NCBI RefSeq assembly: GCF_002192255.1
Contig: NZ_CP021768.1
Location: 4,383,501 to 4,447,500, forward strand
Direction: 5' to 3'
DNA from: Stenotrophomonas sp. WZN-1
GTDB taxonomy: Bacteria > Pseudomonadota > Gammaproteobacteria > Xanthomonadales > Xanthomonadaceae
DNA length: 64,000 nt
In this document: positions 34,465 to 44,100 of the stretch, piece by piece
How positions within the stretch are numbered: the stretch's first letter is position 1
Layout: each line of letters starts with the position of its first letter
Notes under the pieces: model-generated
What the model saw: only the letters and a program-made list of their open reading frames with translations
Database searches by the model: none
What the model was told of the DNA's origin: nothing
Program-made: the position numbers and the translations under genes

Positions 34465-36612
34465 TTACTGGGCCGGTACGCCCATTTCCTTCAGCAGTTC
34501 CGGTGCCGGGTAGACCTTGGCCAGCAGCCAGCGCAGGTAGCGCATGTCCACGTGCACGGCGCGCTTGTAGCGCGGGTCGAACCACCAGCTGGCGCTGACC
34601 GACTCCCAGTTGCTGTCGAAGTTCAGGCCGATCAGTTCGCCCTTGGCGTTGAGCACCGGCGAGCCGGAGTTGCCGCCGGTGGTATCCAGGTTGGTCAGGA
34701 AGTTGACCGTCTGGGTCTCCAGCGCCGGATCGGCGGTGCTGCCGAAATCACCCTTGGCGATCGCCGCCAGCAGCGGCTTGGGGGCATCGAACGGATAGGC
34801 GTTGGTGTTCTTCTCGACGATGCCGGCCACGGTGGTCACCGGCGAGTAGGTCACGCCGTCGCGCGGATGCAGCGCTTCGACCTTGCCGTAGCTGATGCGC
34901 AGCGTGCGGTTGGCATCCGGGTACACCGCACGGCCCTGCTTGGCACGCCAGGCGAACAGCGCCTGCATGTAGGCCGGGCGCAGGCGCAGCTGCTCGCCTT
35001 CGCGGGTCTTGCTCTCGTTCTCGATGCGCAGCTGCGCGGCCACCAGCGGGCCGGCCACGGCGATCAGCGGATCGGTGGCCAGTGCCTTGCCTTCGCGGGC
35101 CGCAGCGAAGCGGGACAGGCGCTGCGCCTCCTCACCCAGCTGGGTACCGGCATACAGGGTGTCCAGCGCCGCGGCCAGCTGCTGCGGGGTACGGCCGAAG
35201 GCGGCGTCGAACTCGGCCACGCGCTGCGCGTCCGGCAGCTGCTGGTAGCGGGTCAGCAGGGTGCTCAGCAGCGCCTTCTCGACTTCCGGCGCGTAGCGGC
35301 GCTGGACCTGCTTGAGCACGCCTTCGATCATCGCCTGGTCGCGCTGCTGGTAGCCGCTCTCGCGCTGTGCGTCCGGCTTGGCCGATTCGATGCGCAGGCG
35401 CTCCAGCAGCAGTGCCGAGCGCAGCAGCTGGCTCTGTGCGGCCATCTGCTCCAGCAGCAGGTCGCGCTCACCCACCGCCGCACCCTGCGACAGGTTGGCC
35501 AGCAGCGCCTTGATGTCGCCCTGGTACTTGCGGTCGGTGGCGGCCAGCATCGCCGTCTCGTCGGCGGCACGCTGGGCCTTGGCGTCGCTGCGCAGCAGGC
35601 CTTCCAGCTCACCGGCAGCGCGCTTGCGGTTGTTCTTCAGCGACTGCAGCTGCGAGGCGTAGCGGGTACGCGCCTGCGCATCCTTGGCGCTGGCCGCCTC
35701 GATGGTGTCGATCATCTGCTGGAACACCGACACGCGGCGCGGCAGCACGGTATCGATCTGGCCAGCGAATTCGGCGGCGGTGCGGTGGCGGTAGGTGATG
35801 CCCGGGTAACCGGCCAGCATCGCGTAGTCGCCTTCCTTCGGCCCTTCCACCGACATCTGCAGGTGCGCCGGCGCCTGGTAGGGCACGTTGTCCTTGCTGT
35901 ACGCGGCCGGCTTGCCGTCCTTGCCCACGTAAGCGCGCAGCAGGGTGAAGTCGCCGGTGTGGCGCGGCCACATGAAGTTGTCGATCTCATCGCCGTAATT
36001 GCCGATCGCACGCGGCGGCGCGTAGACCAGGCGCACGTCGCTCAGCTCCAGCTGGGCGATGCGGTAGAAGTCAGTGCCGTAGTACATGTTGGCCACCGAG
36101 CAGCGCACGCTGCCGTCCTTCTCGCACTCGGCCACGATCTGCTTGCTGGCCGCATCCACGGCATCGAAGTAGGCACGGCCGGTCTTGCCACGGGCCTGCG
36201 CCAGCACCTGGTCGGTCACCTTGTCGAAGCCGACGGTGACCAGCACGCGGAAGTCCGGGTTGGCCGGGCGCTCGTCGGCACGGTCCCTGGCGATGAAGCC
36301 ACCATTGATCAGGTCGTGCTCGGGCGAGCTGTTGTACTGGATCACGCCCATCGCCACGTGGTGGTTGGTCAGCAGCAGGCCGTCGCTGGACACGAACGAT
36401 CCGGTGCCACCACCGGCACGCACCACTGCGCTCAGCGGCGGCGCGGTGACGTTGGCCAGGTCGGCCGGATTGCCCTTGAAGCCCGCGGCCTGCAGCGGCT
36501 TGACCAGCTCCGGCAGCTGGGTCGGCATCCACATGCCTTCATCGGCATGGGCGCCGGCGGCGAGGGTCAGGCCCAGGGCCAGGGCGGTGGGAAGGGCTTT
36601 GCGTGGTGACAT
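34465..36612 (-). CDS. S46-family dipeptidyl peptidase (DPP7/DPP11 type), periplasmic
   Basis: 715 residues with signal peptide (KALPTALALGLTLAAGAHA). Removes dipeptides from the N-terminus of peptides, supporting growth on protein. Chymotrypsin-like double barrel: catalytic His in LLLTNHHVAMG (H85) and Ser in GNSGSP (S649). Eighteen residues later, where DPP7 has Gly and the acid-specific DPP11 has Arg, this protein has Ser667 in NFDSNWE. The large helical middle (about 300-560) is the S46-specific lid. Close to DAP BII of the related genus Pseudoxanthomonas in kind. Lone gene, divergent from hscC. Confidence 0.92.
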   Translation of the reverse strand: MSPRKALPTALALGLTLAAGAHADEGMWMPTQLPELVKPLQAAGFKGNPADLANVTAPPLSAVVRAGGGTGSFVSSDGLLLTNHHVAMGVIQYNSSPEHDLINGGFIARDRADERPANPDFRVLVTVGFDKVTDQVLAQARGKTGRAYFDAVDAASKQIVAECEKDGSVRCSVANMYYGTDFYRIAQLELSDVRLVYAPPRAIGNYGDEIDNFMWPRHTGDFTLLRAYVGKDGKPAAYSKDNVPYQAPAHLQMSVEGPKEGDYAMLAGYPGITYRHRTAAEFAGQIDTVLPRRVSVFQQMIDTIEAASAKDAQARTRYASQLQSLKNNRKRAAGELEGLLRSDAKAQRAADETAMLAATDRKYQGDIKALLANLSQGAAVGERDLLLEQMAAQSQLLRSALLLERLRIESAKPDAQRESGYQQRDQAMIEGVLKQVQRRYAPEVEKALLSTLLTRYQQLPDAQRVAEFDAAFGRTPQQLAAALDTLYAGTQLGEEAQRLSRFAAAREGKALATDPLIAVAGPLVAAQLRIENESKTREGEQLRLRPAYMQALFAWRAKQGRAVYPDANRTLRISYGKVEALHPRDGVTYSPVTTVAGIVEKNTNAYPFDAPKPLLAAIAKGDFGSTADPALETQTVNFLTNLDTTGGNSGSPVLNAKGELIGLNFDSNWESVSASWWFDPRYKRAVHVDMRYLRWLLAKVYPAPELLKEMGVPAQ

Positions 36613-36738
36613 GAGGCAATCCGGTACGACAGAACAGCCCGGGACCATAGCCCGTGGGGCGCTGTCGGGCAACGCCCGATAGTCAGGCCTGCGCCGCGCT
36701 CCTAGAATTGCCGTTTTCTGCACATCGGACGTTCGCAG

Positions 36739-38427
36739 ATGATCGTCGGCATCGATCTTGGCACCACCCATTCCCTCATCGGCATGCACACGGCAGCGGG
36801 GCCGCAGCTGTTCCCCAATGCCCATGGCGAGCTGTTGACCCCTTCGGTGGTCAGCCTCGTCGATGGCGCCGTGCTGGTCGGCCAGCCGGCCCGTGACCGC
36901 CTGGTCAGCCATCCGCAGCAGACCGTGGCCCATTTCAAGCGCTGGATGGGCAGCGACCGTGAGACCCGGCTGGGTGAGCGCAGCTTCCGTCCTGAGGAAC
37001 TCTCGGCCATGGTGCTGCGCTCGCTGCTGGCCGACGCCGAGGCCGCCCTGGGCCACAAGGTGGAGGAAGCGGTGATCAGCGTGCCGGCCTACTTCTCCGA
37101 TGCCCAGCGCAAGGCCACCCGTGCCGCCGGCGAGCTGGCCGGCATCCGTGTCGAGCGCCTGATCAATGAACCCACGGCCGCCGCGCTGGCCTATGGCCTG
37201 CAGGAACGTGACGGCGAAGGCCGCGTGCTGGTGCTGGACCTGGGCGGTGGCACCTTCGACGTCTCCATCCTGGAATTGTTCGACGGCGTGGTCGAAGTGC
37301 ATGCCAGCGCCGGCGACAATTTCCTGGGCGGCGAGGACTTCCTGCAGGTACTCGTGCAGGCCTTCCATGCCGACCAGGGCACGTCTGCCAGCGACCTGTC
37401 CGCTGCCGAACAGGCGCAGCTGCTGCGTCGGCTGGAACTGTTCAAGCGCGAACTCAGCCAGAGCGGCGCTGCCAGCCTGCAGTTGCCCCTGACCGGCCGC
37501 GAACGCCAGTGGCAGCTGGATGAGGCACGCTACGCGCAGCTCTGTGAGCCGCTGCTGCTGCGCATGCGGACGCCCATCGAGCGCGCGATCCGCGACGCCC
37601 GGCTCAAGCCCGAAGCGCTGGACGACATCATTCTGGTCGGCGGTGCGGTACGCATGCCGATGGTCAGCAAGCTGGCGACCCGGATGTTCGGCCGGCTGCC
37701 ACTGCGCCACGTCCATCCGGACCAGGCGATTGCATTGGGTGCCGCCGTTGCCGCCGGACTGAAGGCGCGCGACGAATCGCTGCGCGAGGTCGTGCTGACC
37801 GATGTCTGCCCCTACACGCTGGGCACGCAGGTGTCCCGCCAGGATGCTTCCGGTGGCGAGCGCAGCGGCTATTTCCACCCGATCATCCAGCGCAACAGCG
37901 TGGTGCCGGTCAGCCGCGAGGATCGCTTTTTCCCGCTGCACGAGCGGCAAAGTGCCATCCGCATCGACGTGTTCCAGGGCGAGAGCCCGACGGTGGATCG
38001 CAACATCAAGCTCGGTGAGCTGAGCGTGCCGCTGACCCATTCCGTCCCGATGCAGGAGCGCAGCGTCACCGCCCGCTTTACCTACGACGTGAACGGGCTG
38101 CTGCAGGTCGAAGTCACCGAGGACGCTACCGGTAGGCGCCACGAGCTCATCCTGGAGCAGAACCCCGGGCTGCTGTCACCCGAAGAAATCCAGCAGCGCC
38201 TGCGGGTGCTGGAAGCATTGAAGATCCACCCGCGCGACGCTCAGCCCAATCTGGCCGTGATTGCCCGCACCGAGCGCCTCTACGAGGAACGCATCCATCA
38301 CCGCGAACAATTGCAGTCATGGCTGAGCAGCTTCCGCCATGTGCTGGAAAGCCAGGATGCCGTCGCCGTCGAGCGTCATCGCCAGCAGCTGGATGAGGCA
38401 CTCGATGCCCTCGAGCGCGATGCATGA
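36739..38427 (+). CDS. hscC: Hsp70-family chaperone HscC
   Basis: 562 residues, close to E. coli HscC (556) and clearly shorter than DnaK (about 638). ATPase domain with IVGIDLGTTHSLIGM, NEPTAAALAYGLQ and LVLDLGGGTFDVSI, then a substrate domain (FFPLHERQSAIRIDVFQGESPTVDRNIKLGEL) and a reduced C-terminal lid with no EEVD-like tail. In E. coli HscC works with J-domain proteins DjlB/DjlC encoded next to it; here two J-like genes follow in an overlapping operon. Substrates unknown; the family has been linked to sigma-70 control and stress. The 126 bp to the divergent peptidase should hold both promoters. Confidence 0.95.
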   Translation: MIVGIDLGTTHSLIGMHTAAGPQLFPNAHGELLTPSVVSLVDGAVLVGQPARDRLVSHPQQTVAHFKRWMGSDRETRLGERSFRPEELSAMVLRSLLADAEAALGHKVEEAVISVPAYFSDAQRKATRAAGELAGIRVERLINEPTAAALAYGLQERDGEGRVLVLDLGGGTFDVSILELFDGVVEVHASAGDNFLGGEDFLQVLVQAFHADQGTSASDLSAAEQAQLLRRLELFKRELSQSGAASLQLPLTGRERQWQLDEARYAQLCEPLLLRMRTPIERAIRDARLKPEALDDIILVGGAVRMPMVSKLATRMFGRLPLRHVHPDQAIALGAAVAAGLKARDESLREVVLTDVCPYTLGTQVSRQDASGGERSGYFHPIIQRNSVVPVSREDRFFPLHERQSAIRIDVFQGESPTVDRNIKLGELSVPLTHSVPMQERSVTARFTYDVNGLLQVEVTEDATGRRHELILEQNPGLLSPEEIQQRLRVLEALKIHPRDAQPNLAVIARTERLYEERIHHREQLQSWLSSFRHVLESQDAVAVERHRQQLDEALDALERDA

Positions 38428-39881
38428 GCTGGGCACTGCATGTCCTGGAGCTGGACGAGACGGCTGACGAGCGCGCGATCAAGCGCGCCTACGCAAAGCG
38501 CCTGCGGGTGACGCGCCCCGACGAGGATCCCATCGCCTTCCAGCGCCTGCATGAGGCCTATCAGGCGGCATTGGACTGGGCCCGCCAGGATCCTCTGGCC
38601 GATACCGCGAGCGAGGCCGAACCGGCAGAGCATGCAGCCGACATCACACCTTGGCCGTACGACGCCGACGCGGCCTCGACGCCGCCCGGGACACGTTCGT
38701 ACTCGCCTCCATTGCCACCCCGCGGCACGCCGGTGCTGCTGCGCACAGCACCGGTGGTGGAGCTGGAGGGTGTGGTCCACGTATCGGGCCATGCGCAGAC
38801 GATCCTGCGCATGGCCCATCTGTCTTCCCCTGAAGACTTCGGGCCATGGCTGGAGGCCACGCCGGTCCTGTGGTCGCTGCGCTACAAGCCATTGGTGGGC
38901 GACGCACTGCTGGACGAACTGGCGCGCAGTCGCGATGGCATCAGCGCCGCCAACATGGATCTGCTGGCACGTTGTTTCGGCTGGGACGATGTTCACGACG
39001 GCCTGGATGCGGACAGGCTGATATCGATCCGATCGCGCGGTCATCGACGCTGGGCCGTCGAGACCGGCAATGCGGCGGAGCTGTCAGCGCAGCTTGAACA
39101 GGAGGGCAGCCTGCGGCTGGGGAAGATCACGGTCAGCCGTTGCCTGCGCTACCTGTCGCTACCATGGAACCCGTGGCGATCCCTCTGGCAGGCGCAGTTG
39201 CCCGAACACATCAATGAAGTCAACGCACTGCTGGATGCCATCGAGTCGGGGGGAAGGGAGCAGGTACCCGAGGCATGGCATCCGCAGCAGATCCTGTTCT
39301 GGCGAAGTCTTGCCGACGTCTCCCGGCCCAACCGGTGGCGCTGGCAGGTGAACGCGCTGCGTGGCGTGCTGCTGGGCGTCTGCAGCCTGTTGTTCTTTGG
39401 TGGAATCGCAGTTGTCTCGTTGGTCCAGGGAAAGGCGGGCGAAACCACGATGTTCGTCCAGCTGGGGGCGCTCTTGGGCCTGCTGCTGGCGGTGACGGGA
39501 GTGCTGTGGGTTCCTGTTCGCTGGGCGCTGCGCCAACTTACGCTTGACCTCACTCATCAGCGTGCAGGTCTGCTGCTGGCCCTACCGGCGCCGTTGATGG
39601 CGATCGGCAGCCTGGTTCTTGTCCATGGCCTGGGCCACCGCATGGAAGGTACGCTCCTGATCTTCATGGCACTGCCCTTGGCGACTGCGCGCCTGTGGCG
39701 ACGCGTCGGTGCCCGGATGCGGTTCGGAATCCGCCACGCCGTGTTCATGGTGCTTGCCATGCTGATCGCCGAAGCAGGCATCGTTCTCACCCTGCTGCAG
39801 TGGGGCGCCGAGTTCGTGCATCGCGCGCGCCGTCACGCGCCGATTGACCGGCGCCCGCCGGCCTCTGGAAACACTGTGTGA
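38424..39881 (+). CDS. Membrane-anchored J-like domain protein (DjlB/DjlC type), first copy
   Basis: 485 residues. The first about 55 residues are a J-like domain (LELDETADERAIKRAYAKRLRVTRPDEDP, then FQRLHEAYQAALDW), but the HPD tripeptide that stimulates Hsp70 ATPase reads RPD (31-33). A Pro-rich linker, a middle cytoplasmic domain (about 110-295) and four hydrophobic segments near the C-terminus (about 310-450) follow. Its ATG overlaps the hscC stop (ATGA), so it is translationally coupled and almost surely an HscC partner. How it works without the histidine is open. Paralogous to the next gene. Confidence 0.85.
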   Translation: MSWALHVLELDETADERAIKRAYAKRLRVTRPDEDPIAFQRLHEAYQAALDWARQDPLADTASEAEPAEHAADITPWPYDADAASTPPGTRSYSPPLPPRGTPVLLRTAPVVELEGVVHVSGHAQTILRMAHLSSPEDFGPWLEATPVLWSLRYKPLVGDALLDELARSRDGISAANMDLLARCFGWDDVHDGLDADRLISIRSRGHRRWAVETGNAAELSAQLEQEGSLRLGKITVSRCLRYLSLPWNPWRSLWQAQLPEHINEVNALLDAIESGGREQVPEAWHPQQILFWRSLADVSRPNRWRWQVNALRGVLLGVCSLLFFGGIAVVSLVQGKAGETTMFVQLGALLGLLLAVTGVLWVPVRWALRQLTLDLTHQRAGLLLALPAPLMAIGSLVLVHGLGHRMEGTLLIFMALPLATARLWRRVGARMRFGIRHAVFMVLAMLIAEAGIVLTLLQWGAEFVHRARRHAPIDRRPPASGNTV

Positions 39882-41134
39882 ACCGGGCACTGGACGCTCT
39901 CGGGCTCGACGCCAGCGCCGACGAACGGGCGATCAAGCGCGCCTACGCGCAGAAACTGCGCATGGCGCGCCCGGACGAACACCCGGTGGCATTCCAAGCG
40001 CTGCACGAGGCTTACCAGGAAGCGCTGCGGTGGGTACGCAACCACGCGCAATGGCAGGAGGAAAACAGTGCAGAAGCGCTGACGACCACGCCTGCAGACA
40101 ACAGCCGACCCGAGCCACCGGCGCCGTACGACAGCCATTCGCCGATGGACCACATGCCGGTGCTGCATCATCCATGCACGTTCGACACCGACATGCCGGA
40201 CGATGTAGTGGAGCAGCCATTGAGCCTGTCCCGGTTTGCGCGCCTGCTGATCAACACCGCGACCGATGCCGACCCAGCCAGCTTCGAGCGCTGGCTGGCC
40301 CATCGTCCGGAGCTGTGGTCCTTGGCCGACAGGCCACGCATCGGCGACGTGGTACTGCAGCAGCTGCTGCACCAGGGCGGGCCCCTGTGCGAGTCCAACT
40401 TCGATCTGCTCAGCCGGTATTTCTGCTGGGATGAGATCCGGGGTGATATCGATCCCTACCGGGTGCGTGCACGACGCAGCCAGCTGCATCGCCACTGGCT
40501 GCTGCAGCCGCGCAACCACGCGGCCCTCACCGAAGCACTGGATCGACCGCAGGATCGCGTGTCCGCACAGGAAGCCCATGCCCGCATGGAACGCTTGACC
40601 CGACCCTGGCACTGGCTGGAATCGATGCTGTCGGCTTGCGTGCCCGGGCGCGCAGGCACCATGCGGCGCACGATGCAGCATCTGGGGGTGCACACCGTCC
40701 GCGACACGCTGGCGCCACTGGACGCAGATCAGATCGCCTTCTGGATGGCGATCTCGCAGCCCAGGCACTTCAGTCTCCTGAAGATGCAGGTGGCGATTGT
40801 TCGCTGCCTGCTGGGCGCAATGATCGTGCTGGCGGTTCTGGCGGTTCTGGCGGTTCTGGCACTGCTGGGTGATGCCGCGCGACCGCTTGCGATCAGCACG
40901 TCCGGCATGAAACGCGTGGCAATCCATGCCTCGGTGGTCATCGTGGCCGGCGTCGTCATGCTGGCGACCTTCGTGGGATGGACTCCATCGCGAACGGCGT
41001 CCGCGCCAGCGCCCGTCGAACCACCGTCGCCGCCTGATGCACTCGGCATGCTCACGCACGGGCCTCGTCCGCGCAGGCCAGCCCCCTCCTTCGCCGTCGT
41101 CAGCCAGATGGACCCCGGCACAGAGGGCGGTTGA
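39878..41134 (+). CDS. Membrane-anchored J-like domain protein (DjlB/DjlC type), second copy
   Basis: 418 residues, paralogue of the preceding protein: J-like start (ALGLDASADERAIKRAYAQKLRMARPDEHP, FQALHEAYQEALRW) again with RPD at 31-33 instead of HPD. It shares the middle domain (compare DLLSRYFCWDEIRGDIDPYRVRARR with DLLARCFGWDDVHDGLDADRLISIRSR) but has only two hydrophobic segments near 310-365. Overlaps the first copy by 4 bp (ATGA). The first membrane segment contains a 9-bp tandem repeat. The end is Pro/Arg-rich and 11 bp from the convergent tamB stop. Confidence 0.85.
   Translation: MNRALDALGLDASADERAIKRAYAQKLRMARPDEHPVAFQALHEAYQEALRWVRNHAQWQEENSAEALTTTPADNSRPEPPAPYDSHSPMDHMPVLHHPCTFDTDMPDDVVEQPLSLSRFARLLINTATDADPASFERWLAHRPELWSLADRPRIGDVVLQQLLHQGGPLCESNFDLLSRYFCWDEIRGDIDPYRVRARRSQLHRHWLLQPRNHAALTEALDRPQDRVSAQEAHARMERLTRPWHWLESMLSACVPGRAGTMRRTMQHLGVHTVRDTLAPLDADQIAFWMAISQPRHFSLLKMQVAIVRCLLGAMIVLAVLAVLAVLALLGDAARPLAISTSGMKRVAIHASVVIVAGVVMLATFVGWTPSRTASAPAPVEPPSPPDALGMLTHGPRPRRPAPSFAVVSQMDPGTEGG
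40832..40858 (+). repeat. In-frame 9-bp tandem repeat (three units) in a membrane helix
   Basis: GCGGTTCTG occurs three times without mismatch, coding for a VLAVLAVLA run in the first transmembrane segment of the second J-like protein. Exact identity at codon third positions shows recent expansion or slippage. Confidence 0.85.
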
Positions 41135-41145
41135 GTGGCGGCGGG

Positions 41146-44100
41146 TTACTTCTCCCGCCGCCAGTTGATCGACCCACGGTTTTCCACCGTGCTCGACTCC
41201 ACTTCCACATCGAAGCCGCGACGCAGCAGGTACTTCAGCGTGATCACCGAACCGGCACCGACCAGCGACACGCCGTAGCCGACGTACAGCTTGGGCGAAA
41301 TGTACTTGCCGACGCCGATCACCGAGCCCCCCAGCGCGCGCGACTGGCTCACGCCGGCATCGTCCAGGCCCAGCTTGGCGCCCAGCTGCGAGGCCAGCAG
41401 GCCACTGCCTGCAGAGAGTGCCGCCGAGGCCGCATTGACCTGCTGCGTCTGGTCGCTGCTGGCACCGGTCAGGCTGCGTCCCAGCACCAGATAGGCCAGT
41501 GCCTCGGACTGCGACATCGCCGGATCGGACCACACGTCCGCGCGCGGCTGCTGCGCACGCCCGGTCACGTCGATGCCGGCGGTGACATCACCGATCCGGC
41601 GCTCGGCACGGATGTTGATGCGCGGGTCGGACACCGCGTTGTAGTTCCAGGTGAGGTTGCCGCGGGTGATGGTCAGGTCCTGCCCATACGCCTTGTAGCG
41701 ACCACTCACTTCCAGCCCGCCATTGGCGGTCATCTCGCGGCCGGGCTTGGCCCAGACCTGCATCTTGCCGGTCAGTGCACCCTTCAGGCCGAAGCCGGTC
41801 ATCTTCACCTTGTCACCGAGGCTGACCGTCAGGTCCATGTCCAGCGGCGAGGTGCGTGACTCTTCCGGATCAGCCGGGTCGAGCACCACCACGTCTTCGG
41901 ACACCGAGGTGCCACGGTCCAGGCGCTCCAGGTCGATGTCGGCCTCGGGCACGTGCACGGTGCCACGCAACTCCATCGCGGCCTTGGCCAGGGTGAAGTC
42001 GAGGTTGGGATTGGCGACGATGCGCAGTTCGCTGGTGTTGGACAGCAGCACGTTCTCGCCATGGATCTTCAGCTGCAGCGGCTGTGCATCGCCGAACCAC
42101 GACAGGCCACCGTCGACATACAGCGTGCCTTGGCCCGAGTTGGCCTGCGCGGTGATCTTGGCCGAACCGTCGGGCTGGGCCACAAAGCTGCCCTTGCCCT
42201 GGTCGAAGGTCAGGCCCAGCGCCGGGAATTCACCCTTGAAGTTGCTCAGCTGCGCGTCGCCGCCCAGCGACGGCTGCCCGCGCGTACCGCGCAGGCTGAC
42301 GTGGCCTTCGATCAGGCCGGTCGGGCGCACGATGTCCGGCGAGAACAGCTCCAGCCAGTACAGCCGCGACATGTTGAGATAGAGCTCTCCGTTCAGCGGT
42401 GCGCTGGCTTCCCAGCCGGTCTGCATCCTGGCGTCGACGAAGCCGTTGCCCTGGAAGCCCATGCCCAGATAGCCCTTGATGCTGGCCGGGGTCATGTCCA
42501 GCTTCAGCGAGAACTGGTCATAGCGCACCAGCTCGCCACGGGTGGTGTCGCCCACGGTGTTGCGGTTCTCGCCCAGGCGCACACCACCTTCCTTCGAGCG
42601 CACTTCCACATGGCCTTCCCAGGCGTTGCCGCGTGGGCGGATCTGCGCATCCAGGCTGACATCGCCGCGCAGGTAGATGCGGCGGCCGGACTGCGGCGGC
42701 AACCACGGCTGCACCAGCGCCAGCGGCAGCGCATCACTGCGCACCACCAGGCCCTCGCGCGGCCAGTTCGCCTGTGCACACAGTGCACCGCTGCTGGCGG
42801 CGGCCAGGCAGGCTTCGGACAGCGTGTAGGTGCTGCCGTTGATTGCGAACGCCGCCGGTGCACGCAGCGACCAGGCATCGCCCTTCACCGGTGCGATGCG
42901 CAGCGATGCCAGCTCGCCACGCCACTGCGCCCCCTGCTGGCGCACGCTGCCCTGCAGCTCGATCGCGCCCATCTCGTTGCGGGTCTGCGCCGCCAGGCGC
43001 AGGTTGGAGACACTGCCCTGCGCATCCACATTCAAGCGTTCCAGCAGCATGCCAGCGTTGACCTGCTGGCCCTGCACCGCCAGCGTGCCGCTGTCGCCGC
43101 GCCAGGGCAGGTGGCCCTTGATGCTCACGCTCTCGGCGCCGTAGCCGTCCCAGTTGAGGTTGTTGCCGACCAGGTCGGCGGTGATGTCCGGCGCATCGCG
43201 CGGGCCCTTCACCTGCACCTGGCCACGCAGGCCACCATCGGCGCCCGGCAGCAGGTCGCTCAGCTGCAGCGGCTCGAAACGCGCATCGATGTCGAGGCGG
43301 TCACCGACCTTGCCCGAGGCGGTCACCCGGCTGCTGCCCAGCGACAGCTTCAGATCGCCCTGGCCCTGCGCACCCTGCAGCGCGAACTTGCCCTGGGCGT
43401 CGAGGTTGCGCTGGCGCAGCATGCCCTTCAGCGAGGGCAGGTCCACCGTGGCTTCCAGCGTTCCGGCGGTGCCCGGTGCGGCATTGGCCGGCGGCGGCAG
43501 CTGGCGGCCCTTGGAGGCCAGGTTGCCGGACAGGCGGCCGTTCCAGCCCGGCACGAAATAGCCGGGGTCGAAATCCTTCAGCGTGGCCTTGGCGTCCCAG
43601 TCCAGCTGCGGCGCCCAGGCCACCTGGCCCTCCACCTGCAGCTGCCCACCCGGTGTCTGCGCCTGCAGCTGGTGGATCGACGCGGCCTGGTCGTTGCCGC
43701 GCACGTCGAAGCGCAGCTGCGCCTTCTGCGCATCACGCTCCACCTCGGCGCGGCCGATCGCGGCCCAGGCCTTCAACGTGCCGGCCAGGCCGAAGCGTGC
43801 TTCCTTCAAGGTCACCGGCACCGGTGCGCTGCCGGCGGTGTTGGGATCGGGCACCGGCACATAGGTCAGGTCCCGCGCGACCACCGAGAAGTTGAGCTTC
43901 TGCTGGTCTTCCTGGCTGAAATCAGCGGTGCCCTCCAGGCGGGCTTCGCCACCGAGGCCCTTCACCAGCAGCGGTGAAACCTTCAGCACCTGGTCCTGCA
44001 GCGACACCACCGACGGTGCCAGTTCCAGTTCCTGGTCGCCCTGCTTCACCTTGCCACGCAGGTTGGCGTTGCCGCCCTTGCCGGCGGCGGTGAAGTCCAA

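Noticed and set aside
32602..36609. Open frame of 1335 codons on the plus strand
   Set aside because: Lies antisense to the hybrid kinase and S46 peptidase genes, which have clear domains. The translation is His/Gln/Arg-rich with no motif, a usual product of GC3-biased antisense reading.
34465..38142. Extended minus-strand frame reaching from the S46 peptidase back across hscC
   Set aside because: The peptidase starts at 36612 with a signal peptide; the upstream part is antisense to hscC.
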